Source: Phaeosaccion multiseriatum (lineage: Eukaryota; Ochrophyta, other classes). From it: a DNA stretch of 64,000 nt. The stretch's first letter is position 1; every line of letters starts with the position of its first letter. The position numbers and the translations under genes are program-made. Where the stretch lies: the NCBI GenBank assembly GCA_965112735.1, contig OZ218963.1:2728001-2792000 (forward strand). The letters are read 5' to 3'. This document shows positions 52,537 to 64,000 of this stretch, one piece after another. The notes under the pieces are model-generated. The model searched no databases, was not told where the DNA came from, and worked only from the letters and a program-made list of their open reading frames with translations.

Positions 52537-53037
52537 ACGCCCTGAGCTGAGTGTGTGTAGCCCCCCCGGGTCTGTATAGCACAGTCCCCTCCGTCCCCTT
52601 TCCAGATGCTGCACATGTTGCATGTGTTGGAGGTGCTGTCCCGAGGCAACTTACGTTGGACACTGTGCGCCAGATCGGCGCGGATTTTCGACTTTTTGCA
52701 AGTCCTTCGAGAGAGTGGGCGGTGGTGCTCGCTGAAGAAGGCGGTCGCGAGCCCGATGTGGACGGGAGCACGTCGAACGAGACATGTAGCAAGCTTCTCA
52801 GTCTGAAGTGCAGCGGGAGTTGGACGACAGATATGCTGGGAGAATCCTTCACGGTGCAGGGACGCTTCCTTCCTCACCGAAGCAAACAGGCGGAAGAGTG
52901 CAAGGTGTGGGGGAATCGATACACAGGACCACCCTCATGAGCGGTGGAGAGGAAAGGCGCGGCAGGCAGAGTGGATTATTAACCAGAGCAGTGAGTTGAG
53001 AAGGTATTATCTTGTGGTGCGTGGGCGATGGCCACTC
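52537..53037. other. Convergent intergenic region
   Basis: 500 bp between the eIF3h stop and the receptor-kinase stop. Open frames exist on both strands but none has splice support or a recognisable product. Most likely 3' UTRs. Confidence 0.45.
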
Positions 53038-56000
53038 TCAGCTGCCGCTGTGCGTCGGCTCGGTCTCCTCTCGCTCCTCCTTCCCCCCGTACGTGGTCGC
53101 TCTTCGTGCCGCTGTCCCCTCCCTCCCCTCCAGCAGCCCCGACGTCTCTGTGGCTTCCTCTCCTCCCGCAGCAGACACGTGCTCTCCTCCGCCCTCCCTG
53201 ACGCCCGCAAGTATGTCTTCGCCAACTAGCAGCTCCTCCGACTCCTCTCCTCGCTCATGCTCCGCCTTTATCCCATCCTCTCGGGGGGAGGGCGACCTGC
53301 TCTGCCTCCGGTGGGGAGACAAGGTGTCTTCTGACCAGCCTGTGCGCCTCGCCCTGTCGCTCCTCATGGTCCTGCGCCGCTCCGTGTCCCCGGCAGTCCC
53401 CGCTGCGGAACCCCCTCCCGCTTTCTGCTCTTGCTCTTGCTCTTGCTCTCTCTCTTGCTCCTTCTCCTCCTCGTCATCCCGTGCTCCGTTGCCACTTTCC
53501 CCATAGGCCCACATACTACCGGCACTTCCCCCGCTGAGTCCCTTGTACCACTCAAGGCTCTGTCCTGTGGAGTCATCTCTCACCAACCCCCCGGGGACCG
53601 CCTCTCCTACCGCTTGTCTAGGCTGCCCCCCCTCGCTCCTGGCGAGGTGCTCGTGGGTGCGTGTCTTGGAGGAGCTCTCCAGGCTCAACGCGTTCTGATT
53701 GCTGCCACTGCTGCTGCTGGTGGTGGTCGTGGTAGCGGTGCCCATGCGGGCCAGCATAATCTCGTTCATCTTGTCCAGAACCCCCCTGAGAGCCTCCACC
53801 ACCTCTGAGAACGGAGGCCTGCTCTCGGGGTCCTCGCTCCAGCAGCGCACCTGCACGGGCCGGGGGGGGCGACGCACAATCAACGTGGAACGGCGGACAG
53901 ACTTGACACTTCGAACGATTCTGAGACGCGCCCCGAAAAGCAGATGCTGCGAATGCTGCGAGGGTTACGCGGAAGCACACACACGTACCATCATATCTCT
54001 CCACGGACACCCCTTGGGCACCTTGGGTCGCAGCCCCTCATTGGCGACGCGGGCGATGATCTGCGCCGCCGAGAGCTGAGCGTGCACTTCCTCGCGAGTG
54101 GCCACCTCCCAAAGCATGATGCCGAAGGCGTACACGTCGCTGTGCTTGCTGCCCTTGGCGTGCTTGATGGCCTCCGGCGCGAGCCAGCAAGCCGTGCCCA
54201 CTCCGTGAGTCATGGTGCCGCCTCCTGAGTGCAAAGCGACTGCCCGGGCGCTGCCCCAGTCGCCGATCTTGGGCACCAAAGTGCCATCCGGCTCCTCCTG
54301 CCAGAGAGACGGTTGAACAAATAGAAGGGCCGACGGGGAGCTGAGCGACGAGATGGGGCTCAGAAAAGCCACGCGGGGAGCTTGGAAGACTCTCTACAGC
54401 TCAAAGACGAAGTGGAGGGCAAAACTAAGGTGCTGTATGGCACGGCACGTGCCCCCACGCCACACCAGTGCCACAACAGGCGCATCGACCCCCCCTTCTC
54501 TATGAGTGGAAAGGGAAGGCGACCTACGCCCGTATGTCCGTTTATCCCCATGCCCGTATGCCTGCATGCCCGTCACATTACCTGCATGAAGACGTTGTGA
54601 GACTTAAGGTCTCTGTGGATGATTGGCTGGTCCCTGGTGTGGAGGTACAGCATGCCCTCCGCCACTTGAATGGCGACTTTCAGCCGAGCGCGCGCCCCGA
54701 GGTGGCAGCTCCGATCATTCAGCACCTGCGAAGGCCAGTGCGTGGGGGGGGGGGGAGAACAGAATACGTCCATGATCACTTGAATGAAAGTCCTCGCCAC
54801 AGCCCCCCGGGGATCCAGAGCCAACCCCCAAGACAGACTCGGTGGAGGCAAGAGCACAATCCTTTACAGCGAGCCAAGGCCCGGCCTCAAGCGATGCTGC
54901 CGCACGGACCTGTCTGAGGCTGCCCCTGCTGCACAGCTCGCTGACGATCCAGATGGCCTGGCTGGTGAGGCTGCAGCCATACAGATGTAGCACCCGCGGG
55001 TGGCGCAGGAAGCTCATGACCGCCGCCTCCCCCACAATCTCCTCGATGAGCGCTTCTCTGTGCAAGCTGCTCCCCTCCACTGCAGCCTGGGCGAACACGA
55101 ACTCCTTCACGGCCACCTAGAGGGAGGGACAGCACACGTCACCTGAGTCTTTTCGCTTCCGTTCCCTCTCACCCACCCCCTTGAGGCCCTACACCCTCAT
55201 ACACCCTCATGCCAAGGGGAAACCGCACGTACCTGGCTGCTCCTCCACATGCCGCTCCACACCCGGCCAAAGCTTCCCTCCCCGATTATCTTGTGAAGCA
55301 CGATTTCCTGACGCACAGACGCATAGAGAGAGGCAGCGGAAGAGGAAGTGAAAGGGCAGCCCCTCCGGCAAGAGAACAGAGAGGCAGCGAGCAGAAGAGG
55401 AAGAGTGAAAGACCAGCCTGTCCACCAGCCCCTCCAGCGAAAGAATAGCGCGTCGTGTCACATGCAGTGCTCCTTTCTGCCAGGGATAGTCCCTAGTGCG
55501 GGGGACAGCGTGCCCCACCTCACCTTGGGGTTGATGACGTTAAGGGGGCGGTCCTCGGAGAGGTGCCTTGCTGCCATGGCCCGGTCGTAGCGCTGCCGGA
55601 ACTCGTGCTCCATATCGGCCATCAGCCCTGCCACACGCAAAAAGAGTGAGTGGGTGAGTGAGTGAGTGAGTGGGTGAGTGAGTGAGTGAGTGAGTGAGTG
55701 AGTGAGTGAGTGAGTGAGTGAGTGAGTGAGTGAGCGAGTGAGTGAGAGGAGGGATGTTTCATCGCGAACGATGGGGCTAGAGCTTCGCCCCGCTCCTTGA
55801 TTAAATGTCCAGTGCAGGCGCAACTTGTGACCTTGAGACCCTGCGAGGGTGGTGAGTGAAATGCCGTTGCGTCCCTCCACCATATCTTTCAGCCACGGCA
55901 CATCCAAGTATTGCCTGTAGTAAGGGAGACAATAACAAGCCGGAAAGGTAGGCGGGCGGCACGGAGTGCGAGCCGGAGGCGAGGGCGAGAGAAGGGCAGT

Positions 56001-59000
56001 AGAAGGGGGGGCGCCGCCGAGAGCCACGCAGGCCATTTGGGGACACAAGTGAGGCAATATCAGAGGCTACGCTGAGGGTCGGTCGCCAATGCCATACAAT
56101 GCCATCCCCCTCCCCACTCAGGCAACACGACACACTCACACCTACACCCAGCCGAGAGCCGGCATACAGCTCAGCCGCACATTCTCCAACCACTGGGTGG
56201 CCCCAAATCCGACCCCGCTCAGGCCCTGTGTTTAGGGAGAGGCAAAAGACATGAGTGCACACAATCCACCGCTCCGTCCACTCACTGATTGTGGCAAACG
56301 AAGGCCATGCACACCCCGAGGCAGATGCCCAAAGACACGCAGGTCAGCACCACGGCCCACGTGAAGGAGAGCCCTTCCTGGCCCTCCTGGCCATTGCCGC
56401 GCGTGCCGGCTGAGTGGCGGCGACTGGCGCTGTCGCTGCTCTGCGCAAGGTCCCGCGGCTCCTGCAGCATCTGCGATATGCTCGTTACCACGCCCTGTAC
56501 ACAACAACAGAGCACAGGGAGCAAACGCAAACGTTGGTGAAGCCCCAAGCCGAAGCATCGCACCAAAGCACCAGAAATATCAACACAAGCAATCATACAA
56601 ACTGCTCGTTGTGTTGTGAGAAGCACAAAGAACTGAGGCAGGCAGAGACGAAGGATGTTGTACGGAGACCAGGAGGTTGCTCATCCGCCCTCCCCTGTTG
56701 GTTGGTTCCCTTCGCCCCATATGTTCCCGTTGCATCGGACGCTATTGCACAGACATACACGCACACACGCGCACACACACACACACATACACACATACAC
56801 ACACAAACACTGTTTGCGCTCCTCTCCGAGCACACAGCCACAGACCGACCGACAGCCCCATTCCCTCGGACTCAGTAAGCAAGCGAATCTCCACCCCCCC
56901 CTCACCTGCAGCTCCGCCTCGTGTCCAAGGAGCGAGGTGGAGGGGCCCCACTCTGCGTCATCAGTCCAAATCACCAGGGGAGGGTCGAACTCGCCCCCGA
57001 TGAACAGGGTATTCGCAAACGCGCCAGTGCCCCCCTCCACGCTGTTGATTCGCGCCTCCAGCCCATTAAAGCTTGGCAGCCACTCCCAGTAGAAGCGGTA
57101 GTTACCGTCAAAGCCGGGGCTGACTTGACGGGAGGCGTTTCGGCCGCTCGTCCCCGGCACTTCGTCTTCTTTCGAGTTGGCGGCCCGATCGCTGCCTTCG
57201 CTGCCTCTGCGGCCACTACTGCTACTGCTACTTGTGGTGCTCGTAGTCTGTCCCCTGTCCCGCCCTAAATGCCGAGTCCGGTACTGCCCACCTCGTTTCT
57301 CCTGCTCATGTCGTGCTTCTCCCACCTGCTCCTTTCCTCTGCTCCTCCTCATCCTGCTGCTGCTGCTGCTGCGCCTCTTATGCGCTTCCCATGCTGTCTC
57401 ATTCATTAACCCAGCCACCCTCTCTGGCCGCCAAGTCCGCCCGAGCTGAACCCCCCCCGAAGCGGTGCCTTTGCTTTCCGGCCCCCACCACCCCCGCCCT
57501 CTCCCCTGCCCTGGGGGGTACCAGGCGCGGTGCTTCTCCTCTTGTCCGCCATACCCGGAGTCATACCCGGAGTCTTCCTCCTGAGAAAAGAGGGACCTTC
57601 CTCCTTTCCCTCCCCCCACCTTGCCCCCGGCAGCCCCCATTCCCCATTTGTCTGTAGCAAAGGAGAGCCGCGGAAGAGAAAAGCCCACAGAACAAAAGGA
57701 GCAGAACAGAACGGGTCTATGGGTAAGACACTCTGCCCCACACAGAACGGGCAAGACTTTGCCCCACACGCTCTACCAAAGGACAGATCACCAAGGAATC
57801 AGTCGGCCTCACCACAGGGCCAAATCAGTCGGCGCATGCAGCATCTGCCGCAACCATAAGCTCCATCCATAGCCATGCACTGTCATCCACTGTCAGCCCC
57901 CCCCCCCGCCTGCCGAACACTCACCGTACTTCCCCCGAAACAGGGCCGGGCTCTGACTCATTCTTGCGATGGTGTACGCCCTCTCGGGCTCGTTAGCCCA
58001 GGATGACAGGTTGGAGGGCAGTCCCGCCACGAACAGAGTCTCCTCAGTGTACTCCAGACTGGTGATGAGGCTGAAGCTGTGGCGCGGCTCGTACAGACAT
58101 GTCCACTGCTGCCAGTCAAGCCGCCACACGGCGATGCTGTTGCACTCACGCCCGTTGATGCGGTCGAAGGAGCCAGCCACGTATCTGTGCGGTGAGGCGG
58201 TGGAGCGGATCCCAAAGGAGAGGCAAACGGAGCCAAGGGTAAGAGAGATATCGCGTGCCGAAAGGCGCGTAGGCAGAGGACTGATGCTGCCATACTGATG
58301 CTGCCATGCTGGCGCTGTTGGGCAAGGAAACAAAGGTCCGAAGCTGGCAGCCCAATAGTGGCAGACCCAATGGCAGCCCTGTAGCTTCTCTCTGTCTCGA
58401 TCCTGTCTCTCGGTGCGCAGCAGCGCGTGTGTGGGAATGCCCGTCTTCACGCTTATAAGGATAAGGCGTACCATTGTGACGACAGAGTCCAGTCTCAGTC
58501 TCGGGTCCCATACTCCAAGACTGCCTCCCCCCCATCTCCATCCAGCTCTGGAGCCTCCCCCCTCCCCTCGAAACACTCACAAGCTTCGACTTTTGTCGTC
58601 ATAGAGCAGGCTCGTGGCGACACCGTCATAAATGTAGTCTATAGAACCTTCCTTGGTGGGTGCGTTGTATGACACGCCCCCCCCCGGGAAGGCCAAGATG
58701 CCCGTCTCCTTGCTCCACACCGCAAGCCCCGGTTGGATGTACATATTGTCAATCATGTTGAACTGAGCAAGGCGGCAGCACACACAACGGAAGGACAGCA
58801 GCAGTCAGCCGAGGAAAGAGAGCAGAAAGGTTCGCTGAGGGGGTCTCTCTTTTCTGGTGGAAGGCCCAGGCCTAAGCAGGGGTAGAGAGCGCGTAAGTCA
58901 CACTCGGTAGGACTTGTTCAGGAGGGGGGGTGGTGGAATCAGTTTTGCAGGGCATTTCGGCTGCGGATGGAGAGCTCACACTCACACCCACACTAGCTAC

Positions 59001-60302
59001 TCCTTTGCAGTGTACGCACCCCGCCCCCCCCATGGGCCCCTCACCTTTCCCCCAATGTACAGGACCTTGTCCCTCTCGTTCCAGGCTAGACTCATGACGT
59101 CGACGGTGCACCAATTGCAGCCCAAGCCGCCACCCTGCAGCTGCTGCAGAGGCAGCCATGCGTCCTTTCGAGTGTCGTACATTGCCACATTGTAGATACT
59201 GACGAAGCGCTCACCGCTCCACACTCGGCTCTGTGTTGGCCGGCGCCGGCAAGCCATGGCACAGCCGCATGGGGGGCGGGGGATGGAGGAGGGACGCACG
59301 TCCAAGGTGACAGGGGAAGGAGGGGGGGGGGGAGAGGCGGGGCTTCAGTTCCATAGTCTTTGGGGGAGGTTGAGAGGAGGGAGGAGCTGGGGCGAAAGAA
59401 AGGAACGAGAGAGAGGGGGAGGGTATGTGCTGGGCCAGGCAGTAGTGCTATAGGCGGTGGCTGCGCATGGAGATTTGGCCGCATGGAGTGGGCGAGAGTG
59501 GCGCAGTACGAGAAGAAGCGCACGCACCGCTCACCGCACCGCACCCACCTGGAATGTTCCGCCGACGAAGAAGTTTCCGTTCTCCGCAAGCTCGGCAGTC
59601 ATGAGGCGCATGGAGATGTCCTGCGAGTGCGGACAGAGCCCGTCTCCGACCTTCTCGAACGTCGCGCCCGTCCACAGCCCCACGCTGCAGTACTGCTGCT
59701 GGCAGGTCTTGCACACTGTGTCGAAGGCCCCCACCTGGGACGTGGGTTGCACAGGGGGGGGGCAGTATTAACGAACACGGATGGGGTCTGCTGCATCATT
59801 GTCAAGGTTCCTCACCACATAGAGATAGTCGTAGCCGGACTCGCCCCCCCCGGGGTCGACTACCAAATCGAACACCTCTCCTGTCGCCGCTCCGTACAGA
59901 TAGAGCTGAGGGTCGAAGCGAGAGTACCTGAGTGCGCCGCGGGGGGGGGAGCAGGAGGAGGGGCAAAGGAACACGGGCTCAGAGCTTCGTGCGTGTGAGC
60001 GACGAATACGATTGGCCCACCTTCGTTGCCGAAGTGTTAAACTATAAAAACCAGTATCCTAAAAAAAATCCTCCTCCCTAAATCTCTTCTCGATCTCTTC
60101 TCACTCTCGCTCACCACGTCTTGCTCGACGTGTCGAACTGCGCAATGTTTGTGCTTTTGCCATTTAGAGTAAGGTTCCCCCCAATTACTAGAGAGGTGAC
60201 GGGATTTACTGCCGAGTGATGCAGTTGACGGCCGCCCGTCCCAGTCACGAAGGGAAGGAGGAGCAGAAAAGGCAGACAGAGCGTCGGAGACCGTGGCACC
60301 AT
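53038..60302 (-). CDS. Receptor-like TKL kinase with a RAX2-like propeller ectodomain
   Basis: Fifteen exons, all in phase, about 1267 residues: 60115-60302, 59816-59927, 59549-59734, 59045-59230, 58581-58762, 57925-58184, 56906-57651, 56286-56494, 55831-55913, 55524-55627, 55233-55307, 54910-55116, 54582-54725, 53989-54297 and 53038-53850. A signal peptide (LCLPFLLLLPFVTG) leads repeats such as GGNLTLNGKSTNIAQFD..SKTW and YIGGK, resembling RAX2/kelch-type propeller blades. A membrane helix (WAVVLTCVSLGICLGVCMAFV) follows. The kinase has GEGSFGRV, AVKEF, HRDLKSHN, an unusual DWG in place of DFG, and LAPEA. The tail is acidic/Ser-rich. It is probably a plasma-membrane receptor; ligand unknown. 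Confidence 0.85.
55650..55747. repeat. (GAGT)n microsatellite in a receptor-kinase intron
   Basis: About 24 units of TGAG with a few substitutions, near the acceptor of the intron before exon 10. On the coding strand it reads (CTCA)n, so it may form part of the pyrimidine tract. Confidence 0.9.
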
Positions 60303-60503
60303 CGTGCCCTTCCCCGGTAAGACAACTTCCCCCCGTCCTCAGCCTCCACCAAGCGCAGCAAGTGGTAGGGAGGAAGGAAGGCTATATATTGCACTTTTAA
60401 GTCTCAAGGCCATCCTCCTCAATACGAATCCACCACCAGATTCACAGGGGGCGAGGGGTTCGTTCAGAGAAAAAGCAACATATTTCCGCTAACAAAAGCC
60501 ACC
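60303..60503. promoter_or_regulatory. Compact divergent promoter of the receptor kinase and dynamin genes
   Basis: Only 201 bp separate two opposite ATG codons. A TATATAT at 60383-60389 is a candidate TATA element. The dynamin ATG has a good context (GCCACCATGC). Confidence 0.5.
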
Positions 60504-63500
60504 ATGCCGGCCCCAGATGGACTGGGAAAAGGAGGAGGGGAAGAATGGGAAGCGGCAGCAGCAGGCGACGCGAGTACGGCGATTGAAGAGGCCATTCAGA
60601 GAGACGTGAAGCCGTGGCTCAACCTGGTGGACGATCTCTCGCACCTCACCCACGACGCAGAGATGTCCATCCCACAGGCAAGAGCTATTTATTACCGATG
60701 ACAGATGGTTGGTCATATATTTTGAGCGAAGAAGCGGATAGAGTACTGTGGACAGGGCAACATGCCTATCTGTACCACCGCGTGTTGTTCCCCCACCTCA
60801 TTTCTCCCTACTGTTTCACACTGCTCCGGGAAGATCTGCGTCATGGGCGACCAGTCCAGCGGGAAATCGTCCGTCCTGGAGGCCTTGTCCGGTATCCCCT
60901 TCCCTCGCGGGTCGGGCCTTGTGACGCGTTGCCCCATCCGCCTCAGCATGAAGACGGCGGTCAAGGGGAGCACATGGCACGCCCTGGCGCACATAAGCGG
61001 CAGGCCGACAGAGACGTACACGGCGCGGTGAGTGGCCAAGCGAGGGGTGTGTATGCACTTGCATTTCCCCAGCGTCTCTGTACTCCTGAGCATCCTCCTC
61101 CTCCACTCGGAAACACCTCCCGTTCCTCCTTCCCCCCCCCCCCCACCGCAGCACCCCTCCCGAGCTGACGGCTCTGTTGGAGCGGCTCACCAACTCGCTC
61201 ACCATGTCCACGTCATACTTCTCCACGGAGACTATCAACGTGAAGCTCACCTCCCCGCAAGTGCCCGACCTCACCGTGGTGGACCTCCCGGGCATTGTCC
61301 GTACTGCCACGGCAGGACAGGACCCAAGAGTAATCTCGCAGGTCAGGGCTGGCGGCAGCAGGCAGCAGGCAGCAGGCAGCAGGACACGGCGTCAAGTAGC
61401 CTCGGATTCTCTCTTGCTTTTTTTTTTCATCCCTCGACTCCTTTGCTTGCTCACCCCTCATCCCCTTCGGTTGGTTAAAGAGAAGATTTTTGCCTCTCTT
61501 CTGTCCGTCAATACCAACTCGCAGCGCTCTTTTTGTTGTCCATCCCTCTCGCACTCCTCTGCCCTCCCCTCCCCTCCCCAGGTGAACTCTCTGATCGAGT
61601 CTTTCCTGGTGCAGGAACGGACCATCATCCTGTGCGTGGTGCCCGCCAATCAGGACATCGCCACCGTTGACATTTTGGAAAGGGCGCAGCGCGTCGACCC
61701 CGCGGGGGAGCGCACCATCGGCGTGCTGACCAAGCCCGACCTCATCGGACCGGGCAACGAGGATGAGGTGCTCGCCGTGCTGCACAACGTGCGGAAACCA
61801 CTGCAGCTGGTGAGTGAGTGATTGAGTGAGTGGGTGAGTGGGTTGAGTGAGTGAGTGAGTGAGTGGAGTGAGTGAGTGAGTGAGTGAGTGAGTGAGGGAG
61901 TGGAGTGAGTGAGTGAGTGGAGTCAGTGATTGAGTGAAGTGAGCTGACTGATGGGGTGAGTGAGTGAGTGAGTTAGTGATTGAGTGAGTGAGGAGTGAGT
62001 GAGTGAGTGAGTGAGTGAGTGAGTGAGTGAGTGAGTGAGTGAGTGAGTGAGTGAGTGAGTGAGTGAGAAGGCAGGGCGGCGGGGCCAAGGCAACAGGAGG
62101 GGGGGAATGGGTTGCCACCTTCGAGGTCCGGAAAGTACCCCACGCATTACTACTCGACGTTGAATATGCTGGTGGGTTTGACTTGCCTCTCTCACACTTG
62201 TCTAAGCTGTCAATCCGAAACCACCCAGTGGGACCATGTCCGCCTTTCGTCGCTTGCCAACCCACCCACCCATCCCCTCTCTTCCTGCCTCCGTCTACGC
62301 GGCGCAGGGCTACGTGATGGTAAAGAACCGCAACCAATCTGAGCTCAGCTCAGGGGTGTCCAACCGAGAAGCGCGGCGGATCGAGGCCAACTTCTTCCAA
62401 CAACACCCCAGCTTCAAGGCGTGCGACTCCAAGCTGTTCGGCGTGGAGAACCTCACCAATAGACTCACGCAGCTGCTGGTGGGGCGGATACAGCACGAGC
62501 TGACGCCCATGAAGGCGGAGGTGGAGAGGGCTCTCGCAGGGGTACGTTTGTGCGTATGTGCGTGTGTGCAGCTCTTGTTCCACCTGGGGGCTGCTCTGTC
62601 TCTGTCTCTGTTGGCTCTGGCTCTGTCTCTGACTCTGTCATTGCGTTTGTTCATTGCGGGAAAAGATGTGAAGGAGGTTTGAGACCGTTTGATTTCTCTG
62701 TTTTGGCGTCCCTTCCGAGCAGGTACGGGCAGAGCTCAAGTCTCTGGCGGGGGTGGGCAGCACCAAGAGCAGCATCGACAGGCAGAAGACGCTCGTGACC
62801 ATCACGCAAGAGTTAAGCTGAAGCTGAGCTTCGGACCAAGTGGAAAGGATCGGTGTACTCAGCTCTCTCTGTCTCTGTCGCCTCTCCTCCTCTTACGCGG
62901 AGTCTCCGTTGCATGCTCTGTGCCCACTGATGCCCCATGCCCGTAGGTATGTGCGCCATCTGAACAGCGTGGTCCAAGGCGAGTACCGAGATCGCATCAT
63001 CGTTGTGCACCCCCAGCTGCGCCTGTACACGAGGGCGCTCAACGTGTTCGACGCGCTCAAGGCCAAGATCGAGAACACGGCGCCCAAGTTCAAGGACGAC
63101 AACTTCGTGCAGGTCAGAAGGAAGGAGGAGAGCACGCATGGCTTTCGCCCCTCCCAAGCCGAAGCGAAGGGGGGGGACGAGCTAACCACCGTCTTTTGCC
63201 TTTTCTCTCTCCTTCGTCTCTTCCATGAATAGATTTTGGCCTCCCAGATGGACTCCCTACGCGGGCGAGAGTTGCCGGGCTTCATGTCAGCGCAGTCCTT
63301 CTACATGTTCATGGCGCAGTACGTGGAGGCGTGGAGAGACCCCGCCCGGTGAGAGCCTCGTGCAGAAACTTTGCCCTCTCCCTCCCGTCCAATATGTACG
63401 CACCCACCCACTGCGTCCTATCTCTGCTCGCCCTTTGCGCTTCTGTTCCCTCTCACCCGATTCCCCCTCGATCCCCCGTACGCTCGCCTCTACGCCCTTC

Positions 63501-64000
63501 CCCTCTTGATTGCCCCCCATTGATGTACTCCCCTGCTCCTCTTGATTGTGCCTCATTGCTGTACGCCGCCTGCACCCATAGTGTGGCGTGTGCAGAGATC
63601 CGGTCCCTCACGCTGGAGGTGGCATCAAAGCTGCTGGAGGTGCTGGTGGTGACTTATCCGCAGCTCAGAGAGGCGGTGCGAGGCTCAGCAGGCAGAGTAC
63701 TCGAGAGAGTCTACCACGAGGCTCTTGAGGTTGGTGTGGGTGGGTGTGTGGGTGTGGGTATGTCCGTGGGTTTGGGTTTCTTTCCACGCACGTGCCGTCC
63801 AATCCATCGGCTTCTGCACGACTCAAGAGGAAGGCAGAGCACTCTACATGGATATGGAGGCAGAGCACTCTTTATCTCAGCCCCTCTCCTACCACTCCTG
63901 CTAGGCACTGGACGACCTGCTACTGAAGGAGAAGGACCCCTTCACCATCAACGACTTTCTGGAGCAGCACATCAACAAGCTCCGCTATGACCGCTTCGAG
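60504..64000 (+). CDS. Dynamin-family GTPase, 3' end beyond the window
   Basis: Ten exons in phase: 60504-60677, 60834-61027, 61152-61341, 61582-61809, 62308-62541, 62723-62811, 62947-63112, 63233-63348, 63582-63729 and 63905 onward. The GTPase motifs are complete: G1 [10 protein letters not shown]2 within VTRCP, G3 DLPG and G4 TKPD. Family sequences [15 protein letters not shown] and [10 protein letters not shown] follow, then helical stalk. The closest type by eye is the Mx/dynamin-related group. Dynamins bind membranes and use GTP hydrolysis to remodel or cut them. Whether a PH or Pro-rich domain follows cannot be seen. Intron 1 has a GC donor (CAG followed by GCAAGA). Confidence 0.93.
61810..62068. 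repeat. (GAGT)n microsatellite beginning at a dynamin splice donor
   Basis: About 260 bp of imperfect GTGAGTGAG repeats start at the donor after exon 4. The donor GTGAGT is the first repeat unit. Confidence 0.9.

Noticed and set aside
52551-52940. Plus-strand 129-codon ORF after eIF3h
   Set aside because: No recognisable domain or splice context. It most likely lies in the 3' UTR.
61213-62337. Minus-strand ORF with LTHSLTHSL repeats
   Set aside because: It is the complement of the (GAGT)n intron repeat and of dynamin exons.

Overview
The window is nuclear DNA from a GC-rich, intron-bearing eukaryote. It has GT-AG introns of roughly 80-500 bp, eIF3h, dynamin, a SAC3-domain protein, a nucleotide-sugar transporter and a receptor kinase with a propeller-like ectodomain. 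The gene style suggests a unicellular alga or related protist, but nothing here fixes the lineage.

Positions 1-32,000 are a nest of LTR retrotransposons. The outer one, element A (406-27930, minus strand), is a Ty3/gypsy-type element with a chromodomain-like integrase tail. Its reverse transcriptase is split by a second Ty3/gypsy element, B (5225-18905), flanked by the 4-bp duplication CTTA. B's gag is in turn split by a non-coding LTR element, C1 (16286-18008, duplication CAAC). A is also broken by an 89-bp hairpin (3263-3351, CTCC) and by a 1.14-kb cluster of hairpins (25479-26619, GTTT). In each case, removing the insert plus one copy of the duplication restores the reading frame of the host element. 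To the right are a 5'-truncated sister copy of A (27931-29014, plus strand) and gag remnants of a third element, F, split by a second C copy (29770-31154, CTTG). A hAT-like transposase remnant lies among GATC-rich repeats at 32.1-33.0 kb.

Two things in the repeat block stand out. Both A and B carry a complete DEDDy 3'-5' exonuclease domain (WRN/RNase D type, all catalytic residues present) between RNase H and integrase. Several insertions are palindromes whose two ends both look like the 5' end of an LTR (TGTT..AAG), including free-standing 89-92 bp hairpins. This looks like a class of small hairpin elements mobilised by the LTR-element integrases.

Positions 33.4-64.0 kb are gene-dense and alternate in strand: a UPRT-like protein (+), a G-patch/C2H2 protein (-), a SAC3/LENG8-type protein (-), a nucleotide-sugar transporter (+), thioredoxin (-), a tail-anchored protein (+), an EGF/multi-pass membrane protein (-), eIF3h (+), a TKL-type receptor kinase (-) and a dynamin-family GTPase (+, running off the end). 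They have varied housekeeping, RNA-processing, membrane and signalling roles and do not form a pathway. Most exon models below were checked for splice dinucleotides and codon phase by eye. Coordinates may be off by a base or two in places.
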